Shown here: in pieces, positions 1 through 8,367 of the stretch
Position numbering within the stretch: the stretch's first letter is position 1
How the letters are laid out: each line of letters opens with the position of its first letter
DNA from: Heliobacterium chlorum
Lineage (GTDB): Bacteria; Bacillota; Desulfitobacteriia; Heliobacteriales; Heliobacteriaceae
Direction of reading: 5' to 3'
Assembly (NCBI RefSeq): GCF_014502795.1
Contig: NZ_JACVHF010000009.1
Span: 1-64,000 of the forward strand
Length of the DNA stretch: 64,000 bases
Notes under the pieces: model-generated
The model's database searches: none
What the model saw: only the letters and a program-made list of their open reading frames with translations
Told to the model about the DNA's origin: nothing
Program-made: the position numbers and the translations under genes

Positions 1-342
<342 letters not shown>

Positions 343-506
343 AATGTAGATAAGCTTGAGTCAAGCTCTTATTGATAAAGTTTTCTTATCAAGTCAAGGC
401 TTCTTGTGACAGAAGTCATCCACTCGTAAGAAGTTGTCCATCCTTCCCGCTTGCGCGGGTTAAATTGACTTTGGTTTCGCACGCTTTTGCTTTAACAACT
501 GTTTGA
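343..506 (-). other. 16S rRNA leader with processing stem
   Basis: This is transcribed leader between the boxA-like motif and the 16S start, with no gene. It contains an imperfect inverted repeat near 350-400 (AGAGCTTGACTCAAGCTTAT read on the minus strand) that may be part of the RNase III processing stem. The rest is AT-rich spacer. Confidence 0.5.
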
Positions 507-519
507 TTTTCAAGGACCA
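507..519 (-). promoter_or_regulatory. boxA-like rRNA antitermination site
   Basis: The minus strand reads TGGTCCTTGAAAA, close to the Firmicute rRNA boxA (TGxTCTTTGAAAA), and lies in the leader between the promoters and the 16S gene, where Nus-factor antitermination sites are found. The call rests on motif similarity and position only. Confidence 0.5.
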
Positions 520-553
520 AAGCTTCTCCTACCCGTTTACCGAGCAGATGTTT

Positions 554-582
554 ATGATATCACGCTTTACTCGTTATATCAA
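554..582 (-). promoter_or_regulatory. rRNA operon promoter, proximal (sigma-A type)
   Basis: The minus strand reads TTGATA, 17 bp, TATCAT. This is a near-consensus housekeeping promoter directed at the 16S gene, about 200 bp upstream of the mature 5' end. It forms a tandem pair with the promoter at 714-742. Confidence 0.7.
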
Positions 583-713
583 CCGGTATATTTAGGCAAT
601 TATTTGTTTTACCTTATCCGTCTTTTGACTCCAACCTAATTGACAGACCACAAACAATACTATCCGTTTGTGAACTATTCCCGAATAAAACGCCCGTCTT
701 CGACAGGAAATTT

Positions 714-742
714 AGTATATCATCTCACCTTGTGTATTTCAA
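714..742 (-). promoter_or_regulatory. rRNA operon promoter, distal (sigma-A type)
   Basis: The minus strand reads TTGAAA, 17 bp, TATACT. It has an ideal spacer, points to the 16S gene and lies just downstream of the terminator of the CoA-transferase gene, so it can start a new transcription unit. Confidence 0.75.
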
Positions 743-777
743 CTGGAAATATACGTCTGAAATGAGTTGTTTAAATG

Positions 778-812
778 ATAAAAAGCCGAATAGGGTTAAT
801 TCCCTACTCGGC
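778..812 (-). terminator. Intrinsic terminator after the CoA-transferase gene
   Basis: The minus strand has GCCGAGTAGGG, a short loop, CCCTATTCGGC and then TTTTTATC. It lies about 45 bp past the stop codon of the CoA-transferase gene and insulates it from the rRNA promoters. Confidence 0.85.
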
Positions 813-858
813 CAGTTACTTTATTTAAGGCGTTTCCAGAAAGACTTATGTCACCGAT

Positions 859-2352
859 TTACTTCATGGAACCTTCTTTAACAAACTTAACATGCCAGGA
901 GAGGGCTTTTTCCAGATTGTGCGGCGTATGACCGCCTTTTTGGAGAGCCTCTTCATAATACTCCATGAGCATGGGTTTGTAGTCCGGGTGGGCACAGTTT
1001 TCGATAATCCGTTTGGCCCGTTCCCGGGGGCTGAGGCCGCGAAGGTCGGCAAAGCCTTGTTCAGTGACGATTACGTCTACGTCGTGTTCAGTATGGTCTA
1101 CGTGAGAAACCATCGGTACGATACTAGAAATCTTGCCGCCTTTGGCTGTGGACATGGTGCAGAAGAAGGTCAGTCGGGCGTTACGGGCAAAGTCGCCGGA
1201 ACCGCCGATACCGTTCATCATCTGGGTACCCATGATATGGGTGGAGTTTACGTTCCCATAGATATCGACTTCAATGGCTGTATTGATGGCGATTAGACCT
1301 AAGCGGCGAGCAATTTCCGGATTGTTGGAAAGTTCTTGGGGCCGCAGGACTAGTCGATCGCGGTATTTGTCCAGGTTTTCCAGCACTTCATCATGTTTAG
1401 CCGGGGAGATAGTCAGGGAACAACCGGAAGCCATCTTGATTTTACCGGCATCGAGCAGATCGAATACGGCATCTTGAAGCACTTCCGAGTAGACTTGCAG
1501 ATCGGAGAACTCCGAATCTAGGAAGCCATAGAAAACGGCGTTAGCTACGGAACCGACACCAGATTGCAAGGGAGCTAAGCTGGGACCGAGACGCCCGGCA
1601 GCCACTTCATCACGAAGGAAGTTAATCAAGTGATTGGCCATCGTCGCCGTTTCTTCGTCAGGAGGTGTCATGGCTGCGTTCACATCAGGTTCGTTAGTGA
1701 CCACAATGGCTTTAATCTTACCGGGCTCGACAGGAATCACCGTCGTACCGATACGATCACCCGGTTGCGTGAGGGGAATCGGCTCACGGGATCCATGGGG
1801 ATTGGGGATATAGATGTCGTGAAGACCTTCTAAGCCTAGCGGTTGAGCCAGGTTGAGCTCGACGATGACTGTTTCTGCCTGTTGAATAAAGATCGGTGCG
1901 TTACCGACGCCGCAACCGGGGACAATAAAACCCTCTTCTGTAATCGCTACGGCTTCAACAATCGCTACATCGACAGCGGGAAGGGCACCGGAGCGCAAAA
2001 ACTCCGCTGTGTGGGACAAGTGCTGGTCAATATAGTTAACTTCACCGGAATTGAGGTGTTTACGCATGCCTTTGTCTGACTGATAAGGGAGACGTAAGTT
2101 GATAATACCCGCATCAGAAAGCAAGCTGTCCACTTTCGAACTGATGGAGGCACCGGTAAAAAGATTAATTTTAAAGGGTTGTCCCTCTTTTTTTACCCGT
2201 TCAACCAGCGCAAAAGGTACAACCTTGACGTCCCCAGCCGGTGTAAAGCCGCTAAAACCGACGGTCATTCCATCCTCAATAAATCTTGATGCCTCTTCCG
2301 CCGACATGATTAATTCTTTAAGTGAATCGTTGCGCAATCGTTGTGAAAGCAT
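859..2352 (-). CDS. Acetyl-CoA hydrolase/CoA-transferase family protein (succinyl-CoA:acetate type)
   Basis: The protein has 497 residues, the normal size for class I CoA-transferases of the Cat1/AarC group, which move CoA between acyl-CoA and acetate or succinate in the cytoplasm. Visible features are the N-terminal 'GMTVGFSGFTPAGD' region, 'SGVGSVANAV' near residue 265 and the catalytic glutamate candidate E290 in 'YSEVLQD'; the family forms a glutamyl-CoA thioester on this residue. Near residue 385 there is a glycine-rich 'GIGGSGDFARNA' stretch. The start is ATG with a purine-rich GGGGGGTTTGGAG upstream. It is a single-gene unit with its own promoter and terminator. The exact acyl acceptor (acetate, succinate, butyrate) cannot be told from sequence; a role in acetate/acyl-CoA exchange is inferred. 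Confidence 0.9.
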   Translation of the reverse strand: MLSQRLRNDSLKELIMSAEEASRFIEDGMTVGFSGFTPAGDVKVVPFALVERVKKEGQPFKINLFTGASISSKVDSLLSDAGIINLRLPYQSDKGMRKHLNSGEVNYIDQHLSHTAEFLRSGALPAVDVAIVEAVAITEEGFIVPGCGVGNAPIFIQQAETVIVELNLAQPLGLEGLHDIYIPNPHGSREPIPLTQPGDRIGTTVIPVEPGKIKAIVVTNEPDVNAAMTPPDEETATMANHLINFLRDEVAAGRLGPSLAPLQSGVGSVANAVFYGFLDSEFSDLQVYSEVLQDAVFDLLDAGKIKMASGCSLTISPAKHDEVLENLDKYRDRLVLRPQELSNNPEIARRLGLIAINTAIEVDIYGNVNSTHIMGTQMMNGIGGSGDFARNARLTFFCTMSTAKGGKISSIVPMVSHVDHTEHDVDVIVTEQGFADLRGLSPRERAKRIIENCAHPDYKPMLMEYYEEALQKGGHTPHNLEKALSWHVKFVKEGSMK

Positions 2353-2422
2353 TACTCCAAACCCCCCAGTAAGAATAATGATACAGTCATCGGTTTAATG
2401 ATCAGACCACAAGTTCGATTTA

Positions 2423-2451
2423 ACTCTAGCATAGGAGTTTGTGAAATTCAA
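2423..2451 (-). promoter_or_regulatory. Probable promoter of the CoA-transferase gene
   Basis: The minus strand reads TTGAAT, 17 bp, TAGAGT, about 70 bp upstream of the ATG. The match is moderate and the spacer good. Confidence 0.45.
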
Positions 2452-2485
2452 CACTTTTCGATTGCAACGTAAAAAGTCAAATAAA

Positions 2486-2518
2486 TGCGAAAAGACATCG
2501 ATTCTCATTCGATGTCTT
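2486..2518 (-). terminator. Hairpin terminator after the exporter operon
   Basis: The minus strand has AAGACATCGA, a loop, TCGATGTCTT and then TTCGCATTT. The stem overlaps the stop codon of the exporter gene. The U-tract is interrupted, so its strength is uncertain. Confidence 0.55.
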
Positions 2519-2969
2519 AAGGTGTTTTTTTATGTTTTCGATTCGCCACGGCCTTGTGATAGCGAGCAATAGAAGAGACAACTGCCAAGCCGGCTGCTAT
2601 CGCGATGGCGATTAATCCAGCCTGTGTCGATTTCGCGATTCCTTGTGTGTACTCACCGCGAAGAAAGTCGCCCATCGCTTCATAGGTAGTCAGCCCCGGA
2701 ACGAGGGGAATAAAGCTTGCGACCACATAGACACTGACAGGTACCTTCTGCCAACGTGCCATAATTTCTGCAAGTACGGCGATGACGACAGCCCCGAGAA
2801 AGGAGGCCATCGTCGGAGCTTGGCCGTGATAACTGCAGATTAAAAAGATGGCTCGTCCGGCCACACCGATGAGCCCGGCCGAAAGCAGTGTTTTAGGTGG
2901 GATTTGCTGAAGTAGACCAAAAGCAACGGTCACGATGAAGGAATAGATCAGATCTCCTGTAATGGCCAT
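2517..2969 (-). CDS. Threonine/serine exporter, small membrane subunit (ThrE C-terminal domain, YjjB type)
   Basis: This 150-residue, almost entirely hydrophobic protein has about five predicted membrane spans, for example 'LIYSFIVTVAFGLL' at the N-terminus and 'VASFIPLVPGLTTYEAM' in the middle. It matches the YjjB/DUF3815 half of split ThrE-type exporters, which expel threonine, serine or organic acids. The chosen ATG follows GGGAGG with a spacer of nine bases; an upstream TTG lies inside the ribosome binding site and is rejected. It begins 2 bp after the stop of the YjjP-type gene, so the two are cotranscribed and probably form one transporter. The exported substrate is not known from sequence. 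Confidence 0.85.
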   Translation of the reverse strand: MAITGDLIYSFIVTVAFGLLQQIPPKTLLSAGLIGVAGRAIFLICSYHGQAPTMASFLGAVVIAVLAEIMARWQKVPVSVYVVASFIPLVPGLTTYEAMGDFLRGEYTQGIAKSTQAGLIAIAIAAGLAVVSSIARYHKAVANRKHKKTP

Positions 2970-2971
2970 GG

Positions 2972-3751
2972 TTAACTCCCTCCCCAAAAGGCGAGCACAA
3001 ATCCACTGCCACCAGCAAGAGCACCAGCCACTAATAGGGCATCGATCCCTCGAACCACACCGGCCACGAGATCTCCCGAAATCAGGTCTCGGATGGCATT
3101 CGTCAAGGTTACACCAGGCACGAGCAAGTATAAGGTTCCTAAAATGATTTTATCCGGCTGAAAAAAGACAACTTGTCCACCAAAGATACCGATGAATTTA
3201 ACTAAAACGAGCGACAGTATTGCGGCGAAAGCTCCGCCAACAAACTCCTTCAGGAAGTGGGTTGTTTGCAACATGGTCAGCCGATGCAAGAAAGCCATCG
3301 TCGAGAAACCCACTAGGGCTCCTAATGCTAAATCCTGCACTCCACCGCCGAGGAGCATCGTCGATGCGGCCGCGCCCACAGCCGACGCAGCCAAGGTCCA
3401 TCGTTCGTTATAGGTTACTTCTTTGCGGATCTCGGCGAGTTCCTCCATCCCCTCTTGGACAGTCATACGCCCTTGGGCAAAGCGCCGGGAAAAATCGTTG
3501 ACCCGTGCGATTTTATTCAGATCGATAGTGCGAACGGGAATTCGCCGAACCATCGATAGAGGCGGTTCGCCTTTGATGTCGTCAACGGTTAAAAAAATGC
3601 CCGTCGGGGTTACGAAGGCTTCTTCTCCCGTCAATCGGCCAGCCTGACAGATCCGTCGAATCGTGTCCTCAACCCGATATGTTTCCCCTCCATTGACCAG
3701 CATGATCTCACCGGCTGTCATGGCGAGGCGCAACACGTCATAACGTTCCAT
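2972..3751 (-). CDS. Threonine/serine exporter, large subunit (ThrE N-terminal domain, YjjP type)
   Basis: The protein has 259 residues. The N-terminal half is soluble, with the family hallmarks 'LRLAMTAGEIMLVNGGETYR', 'VTPTGIFLTV' and 'RIPVRTIDLNKI'; the C-terminal half has about five membrane spans ending in 'LVPGVTLTNAIRDLISGD'. This is the DUF1212/YjjP partner of the small subunit. The start is ATG at 3751 because GGAGGG lies seven bases upstream; a longer frame to 3787 lacks a ribosome binding site. It shares an operon with the small subunit. Its placement downstream of the coat-type cluster is probably incidental, since a hairpin separates them. Confidence 0.85.
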   Translation of the reverse strand: MERYDVLRLAMTAGEIMLVNGGETYRVEDTIRRICQAGRLTGEEAFVTPTGIFLTVDDIKGEPPLSMVRRIPVRTIDLNKIARVNDFSRRFAQGRMTVQEGMEELAEIRKEVTYNERWTLAASAVGAAASTMLLGGGVQDLALGALVGFSTMAFLHRLTMLQTTHFLKEFVGGAFAAILSLVLVKFIGIFGGQVVFFQPDKIILGTLYLLVPGVTLTNAIRDLISGDLVAGVVRGIDALLVAGALAGGSGFVLAFWGGS

Positions 3752-3812
3752 CTTCTCCCTCCGAGTATATTGTACTCTTTCTGACAATCAAATGCCAAGG
3801 CCGGATACCCGT

Positions 3813-4817
3813 TCATACGAGATCCGGCCCGTTATCAAAAGGTTCCTGCTCATAGCTTGGATCGGGTGGTTCTTGATCTTCCGTCGCACGACCCATCTCT
3901 TGGCGGAATTTGGCCAGGTTTAGTTTCACCGTAGATTGACATGTTTGCCAGCGCTCATGAAAGCCCAACAGCCATTGGTTGTAGACGGAACGGGACTGTT
4001 CCCACTGATAATAGGCGATGTTGGCGGCGTCTTGAAAAGATTGGCCTCGTTCAAACTCCATGTTTTTGCTGGCTTTCTTGGCCGAATTCTGTAAGGCCTC
4101 TACGATCCGGCTGATGCAGCGCTCCATCCGTTCGTAATGCTCCCGAAGAGCAGTATTTTCCCGTTTTGCCCATAGATATAAGGCCTGATAAAAGTCACGG
4201 TTTCTTTTCTTTGTTTCCATCAGGATGTCCGGTGTGCTGTTGTTGGCATTTAATTCAGACATATGGATGGCCAAAAAAGGATCGGAGGGAGTCACCAGAC
4301 CCGCGTTAGATTCCAATAGGGGACCTAATTGAGCGATAAAAAGCTGCCAGCGCTTTTCTTGATTGATCAGCCACTGCTGGTAAATCTGTTTAGGCCTTTC
4401 CCAGCGTTGATAAACTTCGGTTAAGGCATCTTGAAAAGCCCGAGCGCGGATATGTTCCCCGGATTGCCGAGCGCTGTCCCACTGGCTCTTGAATTGTTCG
4501 ACCACCTGCAGCAAGCAGTCATCCATCTGTTTATATAGAGAGGAGAGGGAACCGTTCTCCTGTTGCAACCAGTCGTACAAATCACCGAGAACGATCGTCT
4601 CTTCCTCAACGCGGGCCCTCACCTTCTCTAGTGCTTGATAGGTCCTATTTTTTTGCCGTGCCAAGAATAGATCGAAGTCTTGCTGTCTGATGCGGTAATC
4701 CCCTTTTCCTTCGAGGTCAGTCGCCGACAGCATCCCGGCAAGGATCCATGTAAGCACTCGCTCCTTGGAGACCTTCATCCGGCCGACAATATCGTCGACG
4801 GTGTACCATTTGTCCAT
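3813..4817 (-). CDS. Protein with N-terminal helix-turn-helix and long coiled/helical body; function unknown
   Basis: The protein has 334 residues. Residues about 1-55 ('WYTVDDIVGRMKVSKERVLTWI' region) look like an excisionase/MerR-type winged helix that reads promoter DNA. The rest is helical and rich in Gln, Trp, Glu and Arg, and contains a duplicated unit: 'FQDALTEVYQRWERPKQIYQQWLI' near residue 150 resembles 'FQDAANIAYYQWEQSRSVYNQW' near 275, so the body is an internal repeat of roughly 120 residues. It starts 21 bp after the LysM gene, in the same direction, which suggests a link with that large spore-type protein. I do not recognise a named family. A hairpin without a U-tract (GGCCGGAT...ATCCGGCC) overlaps the stop codon and may reduce read-through into the exporter genes. 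Confidence 0.7.
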   Translation of the reverse strand: MDKWYTVDDIVGRMKVSKERVLTWILAGMLSATDLEGKGDYRIRQQDFDLFLARQKNRTYQALEKVRARVEEETIVLGDLYDWLQQENGSLSSLYKQMDDCLLQVVEQFKSQWDSARQSGEHIRARAFQDALTEVYQRWERPKQIYQQWLINQEKRWQLFIAQLGPLLESNAGLVTPSDPFLAIHMSELNANNSTPDILMETKKRNRDFYQALYLWAKRENTALREHYERMERCISRIVEALQNSAKKASKNMEFERGQSFQDAANIAYYQWEQSRSVYNQWLLGFHERWQTCQSTVKLNLAKFRQEMGRATEDQEPPDPSYEQEPFDNGPDLV

Positions 4818-4838
4818 TCGTTTACATCTGCCTACCTC

Positions 4839-7800
4839 TTACGCGTTTCGGGGAACCATGATGGACTGGCCAGCTTCAATCGGATCGTTTGGGCCAAGTT
4901 TGTTCAAAGTACGGATAGATTCTTCCGAAACACGGTTTCGCCGGGCGATACTGCTGATCGTGTCACCAGGTTGAATCACGATAAATTTCCACTTTTTCTC
5001 GGGTCGTTTGCCCTTTTGTTTTTCTTGCTCTCCAACGTTTGCTCTAGGACTGGCAGCTCCAATGCCCCCCGCTACATCGAGATTTCTACTTTTCTCTGGT
5101 GCAGAGGGACGGGGAAACCGGCGAACTTCTGCGGGTTTGGTCTCAACAATCTGAGGTGATTCAATGAACTCTGTTTTCGCTGCCGGAGTCGAAGCGGTTT
5201 GGGCCAAACGACGACCAGTGCGGGGTGACGGTGCCGGCATCGGCTCTAGACGGGACGTCCGAGGTGAAGGGATGCGTCGGGGGAACGAACTTTCTTTAGA
5301 TGGGGTCGGGGGAACTAAATCTTCAAGTCGGGTTCGAGTTTCATTCTTCGTACTACGACGGCCTTCTATGTTTATGAGGGGGCGTTCTCGACCGAAGGAG
5401 GATTTCGTAACGACCGATGATGTAATATCATTTCTCCCATCACCATGATCATATATCAAAAATTCCTCAACGAGTGCGGCTTCTGTGGCAGCCAATTCTT
5501 CTTCCGCGGTTTGGATCTCATTTAAAACCGGAGCAATATCAACGGGAATAGGTTTGTCATGGGAGAGTATGGCTTCATCGTCGGTAATAATCATTTCTTC
5601 CTGGGCACGACGAATTTCGTCTTTTGCAACGGTTATGGCGGCTGCGTCTTCCATGATGACATCTTTTGTCGACGCCTCTTTAGTGGGAAGTTCATTGAGG
5701 AAAGATTCATTAACGGGGACTTCATTCGTGCATGCCACATCAGGGGTTACTTCATTTGTAGTTACTTCGTGGCTAGATATTTCTGCACTGGACTCTACAT
5801 CGGAAGATTCCCTATCAGTAGATTCTGTATCTGTATGTTTTGTATCATTAGATTCTTCGGCAACAGATCTTTCAATAAGAGCTTCATCAGCTTTAAACTC
5901 TTCAACGGTGGATGCTTCAGCGGTGGATCCCTCAGCAACGGATTTCTCAGCAACGGATTCCTCGGCTATAGAATCTCTTGCTATGGATTCAACATCAATG
6001 GACGCTTGATAATGAGGTGATTGACTAGCGGGAATATCACCAGCGATTTCCGGCTGAATAGAGGCGGCAACTTCCGTCAGAGTCGTCGACCACGGTTGAT
6101 TTGCTCGGATCCATTCTCCCTCTTCCGGCGGCCAAAGTTGAACGACGGGTCGCCAGGGATGTTCTACAATCGGCCACATCTGACCTGCAGGTGACCATTG
6201 CGATTCCACCGGGGGCCAAGCCTGGGATGATTGTTCGAGAATTTCTGTGATCTCTTGATCATGAATTTCTCGGGAAGAGCCGTCGTCTTGATTTTCATAC
6301 TGCATAAGGGAGAAATGTTCATCGCTTTCTCTAGGCTCCGCCGATGATGGGGTACTAATCTCTTCGATAGAATTTTTGAAGACAGCAGGATAATCGATAG
6401 CTTCCGGAGCAGGAGGCATCACCCGCATTTCTGGATAAAACAAAGGGTTCGGATAACCGGGGTATCCGATATAATTCTCCCCATCAGACGTCGTAATGGA
6501 TAGCTCGGGAAGAACCGCTTCTTCGTAAGCTGTCACCGGTTTACCAGAGCCGGCAGATGTGGTCTGTTCTTCCAGGACATCCGGTTGTTCTTCTAAGAGA
6601 GCCGCTTGTTCTTCAGATCCAGGGGACTGTTCTTCTGCAGCAGATACCTGCTGCTCGAAGGAAGTCGCCTGTTCTTCATAAGCATTTATTTTATTTCCTA
6701 GAGGACTTGCCGAGTCTGTTAAGACAACGGGTTGTGGATAAAAGAGCCCCGGTGGTTCATAAAGGGACGCTGCTTGTTCGTATAAGCTGGCCTGTAGTTC
6801 GTCGGCAGCAGCACCCTCTTCGTTAAATTGAAGTTCCAATCCTTTTGCCGGTGGGTATTCTGCTTCTTCACCTAAAACTGGAGGAGCCGGATATTCGGCA
6901 GATTCGATACGTTGAACTGGCGAGGGATATTCGGACCAAGTCGGCTCAAATTCTTCCACAGATTGGTTGAGTATCGGAACCTCACCTGTCATGACGGGAA
7001 CTGTGATGGGGAAATCGTTTACATTTCCTGTTGCTGCTACCTCATCAAAAGCAGTAGGGTTCGAGCCAAAACTACTTTGTGGGGACAAGAATGCATCTGC
7101 ATAGGGCGACGCCGGAAAAGGTTCGCTACATGCGGTTTCTTGATCATTTAACTCATGAGTGGAAAGCTTCTCCCTGACTTCGTCTTGTAACACTTTGTCT
7201 TGCAACACTTCATCTTGAACAGCTTCGTCTTGAATGCATTCTTGTACAGTTAGCTCTTGAGCAGCACCCTCCTGGGCGGCCGCCACTTGTGCGACTGCCT
7301 CTTCTATGTCTGCCTCTGACCCGGCAACCACCTGTATATCTTCACTTTGATAAATTGCTTCTTGTACAACTTCCTCTTGCCGAGGCGAGTCTTGTTGCAC
7401 TGCCTCTTGGTTCATCGCCTTTTCGAGAACTGGCTCTTGAGCAGGTGCCCCTTGGTTAACCGCTTCTTGCGCAACTACCCTTTGAGCGGATTCCTCATCC
7501 ATAGTTATGTTTTGTGCGACCTCAACGGGCAGAACCTGTGCCGATCCCACCAGTTCCCATTGTCCCCCGTCTGACCTCCATTGGGGTTCCCCTAGGAGCA
7601 CAGCACCGTATTCCACGATATGGACCGTCTCCAGCAGGTCTAATGGACTCTCGTCCCCAATATCAACAATGGTCTGCCCTCGCAGCTCTACAAACCCGTC
7701 CAGTTCCGTTTTTTCGGCCCGCCAAGCAAAAGCAATCACTTCTCCTTGACTCGGAAAACCCTCTCCTGTAAGGCGGATGTCTCTTTCCTCATAATCGTTC

Positions 7801-8318
7801 GTCCTATAATCGGAGTCCAGCTCCTGTGGTACCCCTGCTGCAAGAGCCACATCGATCTTCAGTTCTTCATCGACCCAATGAGGATGAACATGTAACACTG
7901 ATAAAGCTTCGATCTCGCGAGCAGTGATCGCATCTTTTTGTTCTATTCTGTCGAAGGGAATCGGGATCATCAGCAGTTGTTCCTGATGCTGTATATCGGG
8001 CCCTGGCGGAATCTCTTGATCTAACAGGGATAAGGCAGATGCAATCTGATCCTGACTTTCAGCGTTTGTCTCATCCTGGCCTGCCGTCCGAGCACGCTCT
8101 GGTTCCAAAATGGCATTAACTTGTACTTGCACGTTTAGGTGTAATTCATGATTATCGGCTTGCAGCACTTCGAGCAGGTGTACTTCCGCCTCTGCCGACC
8201 CTACACGCTGCTGCTCGCGGTCCACTTTTCCCAGATCAAAGGTGACGATATGCAAATCGAGGCTGTTCAGACCTACTAGGTCTCCCTCTTCTCGTCGTTC
8301 TACCCACTGATTAACCAT
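4839..8318 (-). CDS. Very large repetitive acidic protein with C-terminal LysM domain (SpoVID/SafA-like spore morphogenetic protein)
   Basis: The protein has about 1159 residues. The N-terminal 270 residues look folded (beta-rich, 'HIVTFDLGKVDREQQRV...'). A first low-complexity zone at about 280-400 is built from Gln/Glu/Val/Ala units such as 'QDEVLQDKVLQDEV'. A Pro/Tyr/Trp-rich middle follows ('PPVESQWSPAGQMWP'). A second repeat zone at about 780-900 is made of 'AEESVAEKSVAEGSTAEAS'-type five-residue units. Then come a basic Pro/Arg/Ser linker and a LysM domain at about 1108-1156 ('IQPGDTISSIARRN', 'LNKLGP', 'AGQSIMVP'). LysM binds peptidoglycan, and the plan (N-domain, long acidic linker, C-terminal LysM) is that of coat morphogens, so a role at the forespore cortex/coat boundary is inferred. 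The ATG at 8318 is chosen because GGGAGGGAAAAAG lies just upstream. It is flanked by a glycosyltransferase and coat-type kinases. Confidence 0.75.
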   Translation of the reverse strand: MVNQWVERREEGDLVGLNSLDLHIVTFDLGKVDREQQRVGSAEAEVHLLEVLQADNHELHLNVQVQVNAILEPERARTAGQDETNAESQDQIASALSLLDQEIPPGPDIQHQEQLLMIPIPFDRIEQKDAITAREIEALSVLHVHPHWVDEELKIDVALAAGVPQELDSDYRTNDYEERDIRLTGEGFPSQGEVIAFAWRAEKTELDGFVELRGQTIVDIGDESPLDLLETVHIVEYGAVLLGEPQWRSDGGQWELVGSAQVLPVEVAQNITMDEESAQRVVAQEAVNQGAPAQEPVLEKAMNQEAVQQDSPRQEEVVQEAIYQSEDIQVVAGSEADIEEAVAQVAAAQEGAAQELTVQECIQDEAVQDEVLQDKVLQDEVREKLSTHELNDQETACSEPFPASPYADAFLSPQSSFGSNPTAFDEVAATGNVNDFPITVPVMTGEVPILNQSVEEFEPTWSEYPSPVQRIESAEYPAPPVLGEEAEYPPAKGLELQFNEEGAAADELQASLYEQAASLYEPPGLFYPQPVVLTDSASPLGNKINAYEEQATSFEQQVSAAEEQSPGSEEQAALLEEQPDVLEEQTTSAGSGKPVTAYEEAVLPELSITTSDGENYIGYPGYPNPLFYPEMRVMPPAPEAIDYPAVFKNSIEEISTPSSAEPRESDEHFSLMQYENQDDGSSREIHDQEITEILEQSSQAWPPVESQWSPAGQMWPIVEHPWRPVVQLWPPEEGEWIRANQPWSTTLTEVAASIQPEIAGDIPASQSPHYQASIDVESIARDSIAEESVAEKSVAEGSTAEASTVEEFKADEALIERSVAEESNDTKHTDTESTDRESSDVESSAEISSHEVTTNEVTPDVACTNEVPVNESFLNELPTKEASTKDVIMEDAAAITVAKDEIRRAQEEMIITDDEAILSHDKPIPVDIAPVLNEIQTAEEELAATEAALVEEFLIYDHGDGRNDITSSVVTKSSFGRERPLINIEGRRSTKNETRTRLEDLVPPTPSKESSFPRRIPSPRTSRLEPMPAPSPRTGRRLAQTASTPAAKTEFIESPQIVETKPAEVRRFPRPSAPEKSRNLDVAGGIGAASPRANVGEQEKQKGKRPEKKWKFIVIQPGDTISSIARRNRVSEESIRTLNKLGPNDPIEAGQSIMVPRNA

Positions 8319-8367
8319 CTTTTTCCCTCCCTGTGAACATTTTTGGGCATTGCCCGCATTGTCCAAT

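Noticed and set aside
5485-6020. Overlapping antisense open frames of 150-174 codons inside the LysM gene
   Set aside because: They arise from the repetitive Ala/Glu/Ser codons of the sense strand; no ribosome binding site, low-complexity Ser-rich or Phe/Cys-rich products.
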